Below are positions 51,122-61,287 of a stretch of DNA of 64,000 nucleotides, one piece after another (positions within the stretch are counted from its first letter, which is position 1; every line of letters starts with the position of its first letter). Position numbers and translations under genes: made by a program. The stretch comes from Candidatus Poribacteria bacterium (GTDB lineage Bacteria; Poribacteria; WGA-4E; WGA-3G), in contig JAJECK010000144.1 of assembly GCA_022822085.1 (NCBI GenBank), positions 1-64,000 of the forward strand, read 5' to 3'. The notes under the pieces are model-generated. The model was not told the DNA's origin, ran no database searches, and saw only the letters and a program-made list of their open reading frames with translations.

Positions 51122-52291
51122 TTATCTGACACCAGTTAGTATTTCAAATGTAAGTTGATCTAATTTTTCGTACCCAAGTCCTTTTTGAGCAATGGTATCC
51201 GGTTTAAAATCAATCTTTCTCAATTTCTCAGTATTCTCTGCACTGTATTTTGCCATAATTGATTCAAGTTCTGTATCTCCGGCACGTAAATCAGCAAGGA
51301 TACCTTGTATTTCAGAGTCTTCATTGAATTGACGCGCTTTGTCTTTCAAAATCAGATAACTCCGCATACATCCAGCTGCAAAGTCCCAAACCCCTTGTTC
51401 ATCTTCTGTCCGGTAAGCGTGTGCATCAAAGTGGCGGTTACCATCCCAATTGACATCTTCAAGAAATTTTACGAGAAAGAATGCACTCTTGATGTTTTCT
51501 GAACCGAAACGTAAATCCTGATCGAAACGACTCATCTTCTGGTCATTTAAGTCAATATGGAATAACTTCCCTGCTTCATACGCTTGTGCGACACCGTGTA
51601 AAAAACTTAAACCTGCCATCGTCTCGTGGGCAAATTCTGGATTGACACCAACCATTTCTGGATGATCAAGAGTCTCAATAAAGTGGAGCATGTGTCCTGT
51701 GGTAGGAAGATAAATGTCTCCACGGGGTTCATTCGGTTTCGCTTCTAAAGCAAATTTTAGGTCGTATCCTTGGTCATTTACATAGTGTGTGAAGTAATTC
51801 ATCGCTTCACGGTTCCATTTCACTGTGTCTGGACCGTCTTTTGCTGCATCAACTTCTGCCCCCTCACGTCCACCCCAGAAGACATATATTTTAGCACCGA
51901 GTTCTACACCGAGATCTATAGCATTCAAAGTTTTTTGTATAGCAAACGCTCTAACTTTAGGGTCATTTGAGGTAAACGCACCATCCTTGAAAATAGGATG
52001 ATAAAATAGGTTTGTTGTAGCCATCGGCACTTTCATACCGTTGTCTGAAAGTGCTTTTTTAAATTCACGTACAATTTGATCACGTTCAGATGCGGATGCA
52101 TCAAATGGAACAAGATCGTTGTCGTGTAAGTTGACTCCATACGCTCCTAATTCGCTTAATTTTTTGACGCTGTAGGTGGGTTTCAATGGAGGTCTAACGA
52201 CATCCCCGAATGGATCTCGTCCGGGATTTCCAACGGTCCACAACCCGAATGTGAACTTATGTTCAGGTTTGGGTTGAAACTGATCTGACAT
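51122..52291 (-). CDS. xylA: Xylose isomerase
   Basis: '[25 protein letters not shown]', '[13 protein letters not shown]', '[23 protein letters not shown]', 'HIDLNDQ'. Confidence 0.95.
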   Translation of the reverse strand: MSDQFQPKPEHKFTFGLWTVGNPGRDPFGDVVRPPLKPTYSVKKLSELGAYGVNLHDNDLVPFDASASERDQIVREFKKALSDNGMKVPMATTNLFYHPIFKDGAFTSNDPKVRAFAIQKTLNAIDLGVELGAKIYVFWGGREGAEVDAAKDGPDTVKWNREAMNYFTHYVNDQGYDLKFALEAKPNEPRGDIYLPTTGHMLHFIETLDHPEMVGVNPEFAHETMAGLSFLHGVAQAYEAGKLFHIDLNDQKMSRFDQDLRFGSENIKSAFFLVKFLEDVNWDGNRHFDAHAYRTEDEQGVWDFAAGCMRSYLILKDKARQFNEDSEIQGILADLRAGDTELESIMAKYSAENTEKLRKIDFKPDTIAQKGLGYEKLDQLTFEILTGVR

Positions 52292-52360
52292 TCAATAACT
52301 CCTATAATTACATTTTTTGTATGATTATAACACATTTGTACTATATTGTGAAGAAAATTT

Positions 52361-53683
52361 TTATTCACCCAATTGTTTGTCGATCTGATTAAGTACAGTT
52401 TCATAATCTGCTTCCAATTCCAGTGGAACATTATGATAACGAGGTGTGGGTTTATCAGGAACAACATTGTGATATGCTACCTTGAAATCAGGGAATTTTA
52501 GTCCGTTTGCTGTAGAAATCACGATAACTCTGTCGTCATTTTGTATCTGTTTGCGTTCAACCATTTTTATGAGGACAGCTAATGCCACACCCGTGTGCGG
52601 ACAGTTGAAAAGTCCAGTTCTGTCTGCTCTTGCAGCAGCATCAGCTAATTCTTCTTCAGAGGCCTGATCGACAATTCCTTCAAATCGCTGTAAAACTCGT
52701 ATGGCACGATGAACAGATACAGGATTACCAATTTGAATTGCTGTAGCTTGTGTGGATTGTGCGGTTATGGCTTTGAACTCCTTGAAATCTTTTTGGAAAC
52801 TGCGATATAATGGATTTGCTCGTTCCGCTTGTGCACATGCAATCCGTGGCAATTTGTCGATCATACCAAGTTCTAACATCATCAAGAAACCTAACCCCAG
52901 GGCAGAAACATTCCCCAGATTTCCTCCAGGTATGATGATCCAATCGGGGACTTCCCAATCAAACTGTTGGACAATTTCTATACTAATGGTTTTTTGTCCT
53001 TCAATCCGAAGTGAATTGATTGAGTTTGCCAGATAGAAGTCTTTCCTCGCAGCAAGTTTTTGAACAATTGCCATACATCCATCAAAATCTGTTCTTAGCG
53101 ACAGTGTTAATGCACCGTTAGCGATTGGCTGAATCAGTTGTTCTCTTGTTACTTTTTCCTTCGGTAATAGTATAATTGCTGGTATTCCTGCGGCAGAGGC
53201 ATACGCTGCTAACGATGCAGACGTATCACCTGTTGAAGCACACATGACAGCACGGACGTTACCTGACTCAGAGATAATCTGATTTACCATTGAGACCAGA
53301 ACCGTCATACCAAGGTCTTTGAATGAACCGGTATGACTGTTGCCACACTGTTTAATCCACAAATCAGAGAGACCGAGTTGACTACCAAACCGTTCTGCCC
53401 AAAAGAGATTTGTTCCACCCTCATACATAGAGATGATATTATCATTATCAATGTTCGGACAGACGAGTTCTTTCTTTCCCCAGACACCACTACCGTAAGG
53501 ATATTGTGTACGCATATACCGCTGTTCAAATAGGGATTTCCAATCTTCCGCCTTTCGCTGTTTCAACACCTTCATATCGTGTTTGACTTGTAATAAACCG
53601 TTGCAATTCTTACAACGATAAATTATTTCAGTGAGAGGATATTTACATCCTTTATCACATTCAAACCAAGCATCATATTGCAT
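52361..53683 (-). CDS. thrC: Threonine synthase
   Basis: N-terminal Zn-ribbon-like Cys pairs 'CDKGCKYPLTEIIYRCKNC'; 'NSHTGSFKDLGMTVLVS', 'CASTGDTSASLAAYASAAGIPAIILLPK'. Confidence 0.92.
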   Translation of the reverse strand: MQYDAWFECDKGCKYPLTEIIYRCKNCNGLLQVKHDMKVLKQRKAEDWKSLFEQRYMRTQYPYGSGVWGKKELVCPNIDNDNIISMYEGGTNLFWAERFGSQLGLSDLWIKQCGNSHTGSFKDLGMTVLVSMVNQIISESGNVRAVMCASTGDTSASLAAYASAAGIPAIILLPKEKVTREQLIQPIANGALTLSLRTDFDGCMAIVQKLAARKDFYLANSINSLRIEGQKTISIEIVQQFDWEVPDWIIIPGGNLGNVSALGLGFLMMLELGMIDKLPRIACAQAERANPLYRSFQKDFKEFKAITAQSTQATAIQIGNPVSVHRAIRVLQRFEGIVDQASEEELADAAARADRTGLFNCPHTGVALAVLIKMVERKQIQNDDRVIVISTANGLKFPDFKVAYHNVVPDKPTPRYHNVPLELEADYETVLNQIDKQLGE

Positions 53684-54312
53684 TATTCTGTTTCCTCAAG
53701 AGATGTGTGAATACTCTCATTGCTATTGGAGGTGGAAAGAAGTTGCTCAATTTCTTCAAGTGATGGTAATTCTGATGGATCTTTCAACCCGAACTGTTGA
53801 AGAAAGGTATCGGTAGTGGAAAATAGAAGTGATCGTCCTGCTCCTTCCTTTCTGCCAGAAACACGGACAAGACCTTTTTCAACAAGCGCACTGATGACAC
53901 TATCGCTATTAACACCGCGTATCGTTGAAACGTCATTTCGTGTGACAGGTTGTTTATAGGCTACAATTGCAAGTGTTTCCAATGCAGAAGGTGATAATGT
54001 TACACGAACCTGTTGTATAAAGAACTTCCGAATCCAATCCGAATATTCTGGTTGGGTACATATTTGATATCCGTTGGCTATTTCAATAAGACGAAAACTC
54101 CGGTTCATTTGCTCATAGTCTTGTTGAAGTTCAGAGAGAGCATTTCTAATCTCACGTACAGTTATTTTAGGTATTGCATGCTGAAACTGTTTAACCGTAA
54201 TTGGTTCACTTGCAGCGAACAATATCGCTTCTAAAATTGACTTTGTATTATCCTCAGGTACATCATCGGAAATTTCCACCTGATCTTCAGCAATATCCAT
54301 CTCAGATTCCAT
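53683..54312 (-). CDS. scpB: Segregation and condensation protein B
   Basis: 'ILEAILFAASEPITVKQFQHAI', 'LSPSALETLAIVAYKQPVTRNDVSTIRGVNSDSVISALVEKGLVRVSGRKEGAGRSLLFSTT'; ATG at 54312 preferred over TTG at 54333. Confidence 0.93.
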   Translation of the reverse strand: MESEMDIAEDQVEISDDVPEDNTKSILEAILFAASEPITVKQFQHAIPKITVREIRNALSELQQDYEQMNRSFRLIEIANGYQICTQPEYSDWIRKFFIQQVRVTLSPSALETLAIVAYKQPVTRNDVSTIRGVNSDSVISALVEKGLVRVSGRKEGAGRSLLFSTTDTFLQQFGLKDPSELPSLEEIEQLLSTSNSNESIHTSLEETE

Positions 54313-54334
54313 TTTCTGATAATCCCTTTCCAAT

Positions 54335-55111
54335 TTATTCTGTGGAATTAATACTCTTGGCTTTTACGAGATATATGCTTTCAAATAGACCTGTTTGTAC
54401 TGTTACAATTGTTCCTAATCTAATTAATTCCAAAACAGCCAAGAATGTAACGATTAAGTGTAATTTACTGGATGTTAGTGTGAACAGATCATCAAATAGC
54501 AATTGGTCTGAATTTTCTAATTGGCTTTCAATATAAGCCATCTTTTCTTCAACAGTGATTGTTTCTTCTTCAAAGGTCTCGTATTCATCATCCAAATCAA
54601 GTTGTGTTATTCTGTCATTAATGTTTTTGAAAGCAGTGAGTAGATCAAATAGGGTAGCTTTTATCTCGTAAGAACGCGTTTCATCAAAACCTGAATGTAA
54701 TTTTGGACTTCTATTATATATTGTAGTTCTATGCTCGGCATATATATCTAAGACTTTAGCTGCTTCTTTATATCGCTTATATTCTAAAAGCTGTTGCACA
54801 AGTTGTTCTTGGTTACCAATATTATGTTCTGACTTTGCTTCATTTTTTGGTAAAATACTATGTGATTTTATTTGTAACAATGTTGCAGCCATCACCAAAA
54901 AATCGGATGCTAAATCTAAATCTAACTGCTCCATAAGATTCACATATTCAAGATATCTGTCTGTAATTTTGGCAATTTGGATGTCGTAGATATCCATCTC
55001 TTCCTTCTGAATTAGGTGTAGGAGTAGGTCAAGGGGGCCCTCAAAACCGTCCAGTTTAACAGCATATATAGGATGTGATGATGGATGTGATAAAGAAAAT
55101 TCAGAAAGCAT
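54335..55111 (-). CDS. scpA: Segregation and condensation protein A
   Basis: 'YAVKLDGFEGPLDLLLHLIQKEEMDIYDIQIAKITDRYLEY', 'LASDFLVMAATLLQIKSHSILP'. Confidence 0.95.
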   Translation of the reverse strand: MLSEFSLSHPSSHPIYAVKLDGFEGPLDLLLHLIQKEEMDIYDIQIAKITDRYLEYVNLMEQLDLDLASDFLVMAATLLQIKSHSILPKNEAKSEHNIGNQEQLVQQLLEYKRYKEAAKVLDIYAEHRTTIYNRSPKLHSGFDETRSYEIKATLFDLLTAFKNINDRITQLDLDDEYETFEEETITVEEKMAYIESQLENSDQLLFDDLFTLTSSKLHLIVTFLAVLELIRLGTIVTVQTGLFESIYLVKAKSINSTE

Positions 55112-55144
55112 AATCGTATTCGTTTAATATCAACTACTACAAAT

Positions 55145-55834
55145 TTATCGTACTGCAAGAGTTTTGGCAATTATATCTACAATGTCGCGACTGATTTCAA
55201 CGATGATAAAAAGTGGACTATCTATCCCGATAAAGTATGGTAAGAAGATAATAAGCATCAGAATGGGCATGCCGTAAGGTGCAAGTTTTTCAAATTGACG
55301 TGAGGCACTTTCTGGTAGTAAACCGTTTACTACGCTAAATCCATCTAACGGAAAGAGTGGTATCATATTAAACATGGCAAGAATTACACTATAGAAAGCC
55401 GAAGTTTCCAAAAACGTGTGAATACCAAATAGTGTTTTGGAGGGATACGGTTTCAAATCAAACATGTACAACATCTTTATGATTATGAATATCACAATTG
55501 TCAACAAGATATTCATAATAGGACCTGCAGCTGCAATCAACATCAGGTCTCTTCTCGGTTTCTTCAGATTATATGGATTAACTGGAACAGGTTTTGCCCA
55601 TCCAAAGAATCCTCCTCCATACAATGACCCTGCCAAAGGTAAAATCAGTGTTCCAATAGGATCAATGTGTACTGCAGGGTTAAATGACATACGACCTAAA
55701 TCTTTTGCAGTGGGATCTCCTAACATATTTGCAGATTTAGCATGCCCCCATTCGTGAAAGGTCAAGAGAATAATGAACTGACAGACGACAAGAATCGCCT
55801 TGGCTATATTGTCTGGCGAAAATAAATCAATCAT
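55145..55834 (-). CDS. Site-2 protease (M50) family metalloprotease
   Basis: 'LLTFHEWGHAKSANMLGDPTAKDLGRMSFNPAVHIDPIGTLILP', 'FNMIPLFPLDGFSVV'. Confidence 0.92.
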   Translation of the reverse strand: MIDLFSPDNIAKAILVVCQFIILLTFHEWGHAKSANMLGDPTAKDLGRMSFNPAVHIDPIGTLILPLAGSLYGGGFFGWAKPVPVNPYNLKKPRRDLMLIAAAGPIMNILLTIVIFIIIKMLYMFDLKPYPSKTLFGIHTFLETSAFYSVILAMFNMIPLFPLDGFSVVNGLLPESASRQFEKLAPYGMPILMLIIFLPYFIGIDSPLFIIVEISRDIVDIIAKTLAVR

Positions 55835-55867
55835 AATTCTATTCTATAATCTTATGAAATGAAAAAT

Positions 55868-57322
55868 CTAACCTCTTTCCTGGTTCTTTAGTTGTTGATA
55901 GCGTGTATAACCATCGGATTTTGTTTTGAATTTACCGTCCAATTGATCATGAAATATTTCCTTGAGTAATCTTTCAAAGTTTTTACTTGGTTTCTCACCC
56001 CATTCAATTAAGTCATCACCGTTGATAATTGGTTTTATTGGACGCATCTTAAGTAGGTAATCACCAATCTTTATCCGTTGCATTTCAGCTATTTTTACAT
56101 TACAAAAAGCCAATACAAGTACTTCAAGTGAAACTGGATTTAAGAGTTGATAAATTGCACTCGGTTCGGTATCTTCGGTTATGGATTCAAAGAGTGTATG
56201 CAGTTTACGATATGCGGTAATTGGTGTCTGCACTCGGTAAATTCGTCCATCTGCATATACATAAGTGTTTTCATTATCGTAGTCTACGATACACCATTTT
56301 CCGTTGTTGTATTCAAAGGATGCATCTTTTGAAAGCGAAATACCGTTCATTTCAAAACCGCATCGTATTTCTTCTTCATCAGAGAATTCCTTTTGTGTGT
56401 TTGAGGTGCGCCGTAGTTGATGTTTTAAGACTAATTTGTAGCAAAGGACTTCAATTACATGTAATGGTAAACCGTTTCCGTTTTCCAAACCAAAAAATGA
56501 CATCCATAGAATCAGATTTGCACGTATTTCTTTGTCATCAATATGCTCGGATGCCCATGCAATCGCTTTCTGTGCTGTCTGAAAATCACAAGAGAAAGTA
56601 GAAGGGACATTCCAACTTTTTGAGATTGCTTTGAATACACCAAAATGGTTAAGTAGTTGTACAATTTCTGAGACGTTAGCTTCTACAAATACCCTTTCAA
56701 TTTCATTCCGTATACGTTCTCCACTCAGTTGTGAAATGAGAGAAATCGCTTCCTGTATGAGTAGTCCATCTGAATCAGTAATTTGGAAGTTAAACCGCCC
56801 AGCATATCTGCATGCACGAAAGATACGTGTCGGATCATCTGTATAACTTCGGTTATGCAGAACTCTTACGGTTCCAGACTTAAGATCGTCAAGCCCTCCA
56901 CTGATATCAATTACATTACCATAGGTATTTGCATCTAAACTCATTGCTAAAGCGTTGATAGTAAAATCTCTACGAAGTAAATCATCTGTAATAGTACCAG
57001 GTTCTACCTTAGGTAACGTAGCGGGTTTTTGATACGTTTCACTGCGAGCGGTTACGAAATCTATTTTCGGTTTATCTGGATTCTCTGGTGTAACTGTTGC
57101 AGTACCAAATTGTGGATGTATCTGCAATTTTCCATTCCAACGTTTTTGCAGCTGTTTTGCAACAATGATTGCATCCCCTTCAACTACGATATCGATATCT
57201 ATTATTGGTCTTTTCAAAAGCATGTCTCTGACTGAACCACCGACAAGGTAGACATGTTCACCACCTATCCCTCCAATTTCACGCAATGATTCAGAGAGTG
57301 AATCTGGTATATGCATTTCCAT
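55868..57322 (-). CDS. CCA tRNA nucleotidyltransferase / poly(A) polymerase family protein
   Basis: 'VYLVGGSVRDMLLKRPIIDIDIVVEGDAI', 'RRDFTINALAMSLD', 'TVRVLHNRSYTDDPTRIFRACRYAGRFNFQI'. Confidence 0.93.
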   Translation of the reverse strand: MEMHIPDSLSESLREIGGIGGEHVYLVGGSVRDMLLKRPIIDIDIVVEGDAIIVAKQLQKRWNGKLQIHPQFGTATVTPENPDKPKIDFVTARSETYQKPATLPKVEPGTITDDLLRRDFTINALAMSLDANTYGNVIDISGGLDDLKSGTVRVLHNRSYTDDPTRIFRACRYAGRFNFQITDSDGLLIQEAISLISQLSGERIRNEIERVFVEANVSEIVQLLNHFGVFKAISKSWNVPSTFSCDFQTAQKAIAWASEHIDDKEIRANLILWMSFFGLENGNGLPLHVIEVLCYKLVLKHQLRRTSNTQKEFSDEEEIRCGFEMNGISLSKDASFEYNNGKWCIVDYDNENTYVYADGRIYRVQTPITAYRKLHTLFESITEDTEPSAIYQLLNPVSLEVLVLAFCNVKIAEMQRIKIGDYLLKMRPIKPIINGDDLIEWGEKPSKNFERLLKEIFHDQLDGKFKTKSDGYTRYQQLKNQERG

Positions 57323-57369
57323 TTGTTTATGGTAGTATTATCCGAGGGTGAGCAATATGATCACTTACA

Positions 57370-58050
57370 TTATACAAATGCAAGAACACGGGTCGGTGCG
57401 CCAGAACTCTTGGCTAATTTTAGTGGAGCAATCACAACAAAAAAATGTGTTGGTAGTTGACTTAAATTGCACAAATCTTCTACATGCGGTATACCTGCCC
57501 CGAGAAAAACAAGATGAGCAGGTGGTAAACCATCATGCAATGGTGGATGTCCTGCTACAGAGTCAATGCTACAAGCATCAGTTCCTATAACTTTAATACC
57601 TTTCTTGACGAGGAGTTCTGCAGCATCTTCACTAAAACCGATCCATTCCCGGTTGAAGTTATCCTGATAGACAAATCTGTCCATCCCTGTCCGCATAAAC
57701 ACGATACTATCTTTTGGTATATCTGAATTTTCTTCCATCCAATTCTCGACATCCACAGCAGTGACCGCATCAGTCGGTTTCTTTATGGAAGAGAAGTCCA
57801 TTAATATAGCGTTTCCAGTCAATTTCTCTTTTGGTATTTCAGCAACAGTATAACCATCTGGATACATCAGACAAGGGGTATCAATATGTGTTGAACAATG
57901 ACCAGACATGTCAACACGACTCTCAAAGTATCCATCTTTTTCTAATGTGGCTTGATCATAAATCTGCACTGGGTCTATCGGCAGTTCCCGTGGACTATTT
58001 TCGTCTACTATATAGGAAAGATCTAAAACTTCTTTGTAGTCAAGGTGCAT
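57370..58050 (-). CDS. Cyclase/kynurenine-formamidase-like metal hydrolase
   Basis: 'SGHCSTHIDTPCLM' (HxxTHxD), 'IGTDACSIDS'. Confidence 0.9.
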   Translation of the reverse strand: MHLDYKEVLDLSYIVDENSPRELPIDPVQIYDQATLEKDGYFESRVDMSGHCSTHIDTPCLMYPDGYTVAEIPKEKLTGNAILMDFSSIKKPTDAVTAVDVENWMEENSDIPKDSIVFMRTGMDRFVYQDNFNREWIGFSEDAAELLVKKGIKVIGTDACSIDSVAGHPPLHDGLPPAHLVFLGAGIPHVEDLCNLSQLPTHFFVVIAPLKLAKSSGAPTRVLAFV

Positions 58051-58361
58051 TTTGTTGTCTCATTTCTTTTTCAATATTGGATATAGTATAGCATATTCCT
58101 GCATCACAATTCAAGCAGCAAAGTTATCCTTCATAGAACCATACAATTATCGATTTTTGCTAACAAGTGTCATCCGAAAAACAGTATTCTATTAAAATTA
58201 TGCACCCATTTCTTCCCAATTCGCGACTATACTATATATTATGAAGCGATTAATTAGACGTTTCTTCAGGTTTCCAGCATTCCTACCCAGAAACGTCCTT
58301 TCCATATATTCACAGATTATACTATAATTATATGTCAATCAAGCCTTTCCGGAGATGTCAG

Positions 58362-61163
58362 ATGAATACAGACGATGTTGTGTTGATCCAATCCATACTT
58401 GCGGGTGATGATGCTGCCTTTGCGAGTTTAGTAAGCAAATACCAGGAGCAGGTTCACGCATACACGTACCGGAAAGTTGGCGATTTCCACATTGCTGAAG
58501 ACATTACACAAGATACGTTTTTTGAAGTGTATCAGAATCTGGATAAGCTGAGAGACCCGACTAAGTTTTCAACTTGGCTCTTTGCGATTGCGAATTACCT
58601 CTGTATAGCGTGGTTTCGAAAAAATCACTCAATGTCCGAATTATTACGTGAAACCTATACAGTGAAAACAGAGACAGATTCATATTCACGGTATGTGGCT
58701 TTGGAAAATGAGAGGGATGCTGCTGAAGCACAACGCGAATTAGTCCAACAGATGCTATCAAAACTGAAGGAAAGCGATCAACAGTTAATCACACTCCACT
58801 ATTTTAAAGAGATGACATCCGCTGAGATAAGTCGCTATTTAGGCATCCCCCAAAATACGATTAAGAGTCGGCTGCGACGCGCAAAACAAAGGTTAAAACA
58901 GGACGATTTATTAGTCCAAGGGACAAAACATAGTTCTATTGAAAAGGGACACAGTTCACAAGGAGAAATTAGCATGGCAGATAAAATGAGTTCAGATATA
59001 CTCAAAATTAAGTCCTTCTCAGACCGATCACGAATGCAACTTTCCGTAGATGGAGAGTGGCTTGCCTATGTAGTAGTTGACCCCGACCGAAAATCATCGT
59101 TCGAACAACAGACTGATGAATTTTCATTTCATCAACTGACTGGCGCATTGATAGAAAATCATAGTCAGGAAATATGGGTTACCAACCTCAAAACGAAGAA
59201 AACATATCAACTTGGAGCAGATGAAGGGGTTGACTGGGCACCTCGCTGGTCTCCAGATGGAAATCACTTAGCGTTCTTTTCTGACAGAATGGGGACACCC
59301 CATCTTTGGGTTTGGGATAGGGTCGGAAATGAACTGCGGCAGGTTAGCGAAAAACCGATTACTGCAACACACGGTCTTGAAGTCCCGCAGTGGACTTCGG
59401 ATGGAAAACATATCATCACAAAGTTATGTCCCGAAGATATGGACCTTCCCACAATTATCTCAAACAAAACGATTCCACAAGCGATAAACGTTTGGCATAC
59501 GGATACGGATGAAGAGTCTTCTTTAGATGAAGATTTAGACCAATTCGTGTGGATCAAAGGAGATTTAGGTGTCTTCAACGTTGACACGGGTGATGTGCAA
59601 GTTCTCGCACGAGGCTTGTTTACGAGAAAAATTATACTCTCCCCAGATAATACTGCAGTTGCCGTGCTCAATATAATACGAGGAAGGGAGTTGACATCTC
59701 AAGAAACCCTTTATGAGTTGCTATTAGTTCCTTTAGATGGAACGCCTGTCAGAAGTTTGGCGACAAATCTCATCGAAAGTACGCTATTCGTGAGTTGGTC
59801 ACCAGACAGTAAGTATCTGGTATATGCGCAATCGGATGGATTGTTTATTGTTTCAGTTCAAGATGGTGAACAGAAGAACTTGACTGCCGAGCTTACAGAG
59901 AAACTGCGTTTTTACGCACGTCCGTTATGGCGACCATCAGGAGAGTCGTTTTTCTGCGGCATCGACGGAAATATATGGGAATTCGCAGCAGACGGTAGCA
60001 GTGCCCGGAAACTGACAGAAGAATTGAAGAAACACATCATGGGTATTGTCGCGAAAGTAAATACCCACGTCGTTTGGCAGTCAAGCGATGCACAGTCTAT
60101 CTGCGTCCAGACTCATGATCCAGAAACGAAGAAAGATGGTTTTTATTTGATAAACAGTGCGGAGGCACGTGCTACTTGCCTGTTTGAAGAACCAATTAGC
60201 ATAACCCGTCAAATCGCAGACGAATACGATTTAAAGGTTGTCAGTGACGACACACAGATTGTCTATAGAGCGCAAAATGCGACGCATCCAGAGGAAATCT
60301 GGATGTGTAATACAGACTCAGGAGAACGACAGCAGGTGTCCAATCTCAATCCGCATCTGCGCGACTTACAATTTGGTGAGGTCCGTTTCGTCGAATCACA
60401 AAGAGAGAACGGCGAGCGTTTACGTGGTGTTTTGATGCTACCTGCCAACTATGAGGAAGGCAAAAAGTATCCTCTGATTACGTGGGTCTGTCCGGGCAGG
60501 CACTTGTCAATGTATATTTATAGTTTTGGGTTAGATAAATTTGTCATGAACTTTCAACTCCTTGCTGCACGTGGTTTTGCCGTGCTTGGTGTTGATGTGC
60601 CGTCAAGATCCAGCGAATCGTTGAAAAAATTGTCCGAATATGTGCTGCCTGCGGTAGACAAAGTGATTGAAATGGGGATCGCCGATGCGGATCGATTGGG
60701 AATAACGGGGTACGGTCACGGTGGATACTCCACAGCCGGACTGCTTACACAAACCAACCGTTTCAAAGCCGCAGTTTGCGGGGGCGGTTTTTATAATTTG
60801 ACCAGAATCTACGGGAATCTTACGAAACTGGGAAGAAGTCTTGGTATTAAATGGATAGAAGATAAGGATCGTATGGGTATAGGTGGTTCGCTCTGGGAAG
60901 AACGCCAACGATATATCGACAGTTCACCGCTTTTTCACTTAGATAAGGTCGAAACACCTGTTCTAATCTATTGTGGTGAAGGGTTTAATGGTGATGATTA
61001 CACGCAATCTGGGGAGCTTTTCTCTGGATTGCGCAGGCTTAAAAAGAAAGCGACTTTTGCGTGGTATCGTGGTGAAGGGCATCTCGTGAGGTATTGGCGA
61101 CCTGAACACCGCGCTGATTGTTGGGAACGTGTCATCGGTTGGTTTGAAAAGCATCTGAATTAA
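58362..61163 (+). CDS. ECF sigma factor fused to S9 (acylaminoacyl/prolyl-oligopeptidase-like) protein with TolB-type propeller
   Basis: N-terminal 'DDAAFASLVSKYQEQVHAYTYRKVGDFHIAEDITQDTFFEVYQNL' and region 4 'LSDQQLITLHYFKEMTSAEISRYLGIPQNTIKSRLRRAKQRL'-type; C-terminal 'DRLGITGYGHGGYSTAGLL', 'RGEGHLVRYW'; ORF track start 58332. Confidence 0.85.
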   Translation: MNTDDVVLIQSILAGDDAAFASLVSKYQEQVHAYTYRKVGDFHIAEDITQDTFFEVYQNLDKLRDPTKFSTWLFAIANYLCIAWFRKNHSMSELLRETYTVKTETDSYSRYVALENERDAAEAQRELVQQMLSKLKESDQQLITLHYFKEMTSAEISRYLGIPQNTIKSRLRRAKQRLKQDDLLVQGTKHSSIEKGHSSQGEISMADKMSSDILKIKSFSDRSRMQLSVDGEWLAYVVVDPDRKSSFEQQTDEFSFHQLTGALIENHSQEIWVTNLKTKKTYQLGADEGVDWAPRWSPDGNHLAFFSDRMGTPHLWVWDRVGNELRQVSEKPITATHGLEVPQWTSDGKHIITKLCPEDMDLPTIISNKTIPQAINVWHTDTDEESSLDEDLDQFVWIKGDLGVFNVDTGDVQVLARGLFTRKIILSPDNTAVAVLNIIRGRELTSQETLYELLLVPLDGTPVRSLATNLIESTLFVSWSPDSKYLVYAQSDGLFIVSVQDGEQKNLTAELTEKLRFYARPLWRPSGESFFCGIDGNIWEFAADGSSARKLTEELKKHIMGIVAKVNTHVVWQSSDAQSICVQTHDPETKKDGFYLINSAEARATCLFEEPISITRQIADEYDLKVVSDDTQIVYRAQNATHPEEIWMCNTDSGERQQVSNLNPHLRDLQFGEVRFVESQRENGERLRGVLMLPANYEEGKKYPLITWVCPGRHLSMYIYSFGLDKFVMNFQLLAARGFAVLGVDVPSRSSESLKKLSEYVLPAVDKVIEMGIADADRLGITGYGHGGYSTAGLLTQTNRFKAAVCGGGFYNLTRIYGNLTKLGRSLGIKWIEDKDRMGIGGSLWEERQRYIDSSPLFHLDKVETPVLIYCGEGFNGDDYTQSGELFSGLRRLKKKATFAWYRGEGHLVRYWRPEHRADCWERVIGWFEKHLN
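58961..58976 (+). promoter_or_regulatory. Putative internal ribosome binding site and start for the peptidase moiety
   Basis: aggag at 58961-58965, 8-nt spacer, ATG 58974-58976 in the same frame as the fused ORF (MADKMSSDILKIKSF). Confidence 0.55.
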
Positions 61164-61287
61164 AGAAAGATCCTATCTATATTGTATTAGAAGCACTCGG
61201 AATCTTCATTTTCTCAATAAAAACAATTATGGCAAAATTTCATGTTCGCTTGATGCAATATACATAAAATCTAAAAAGGGAAAGAAT

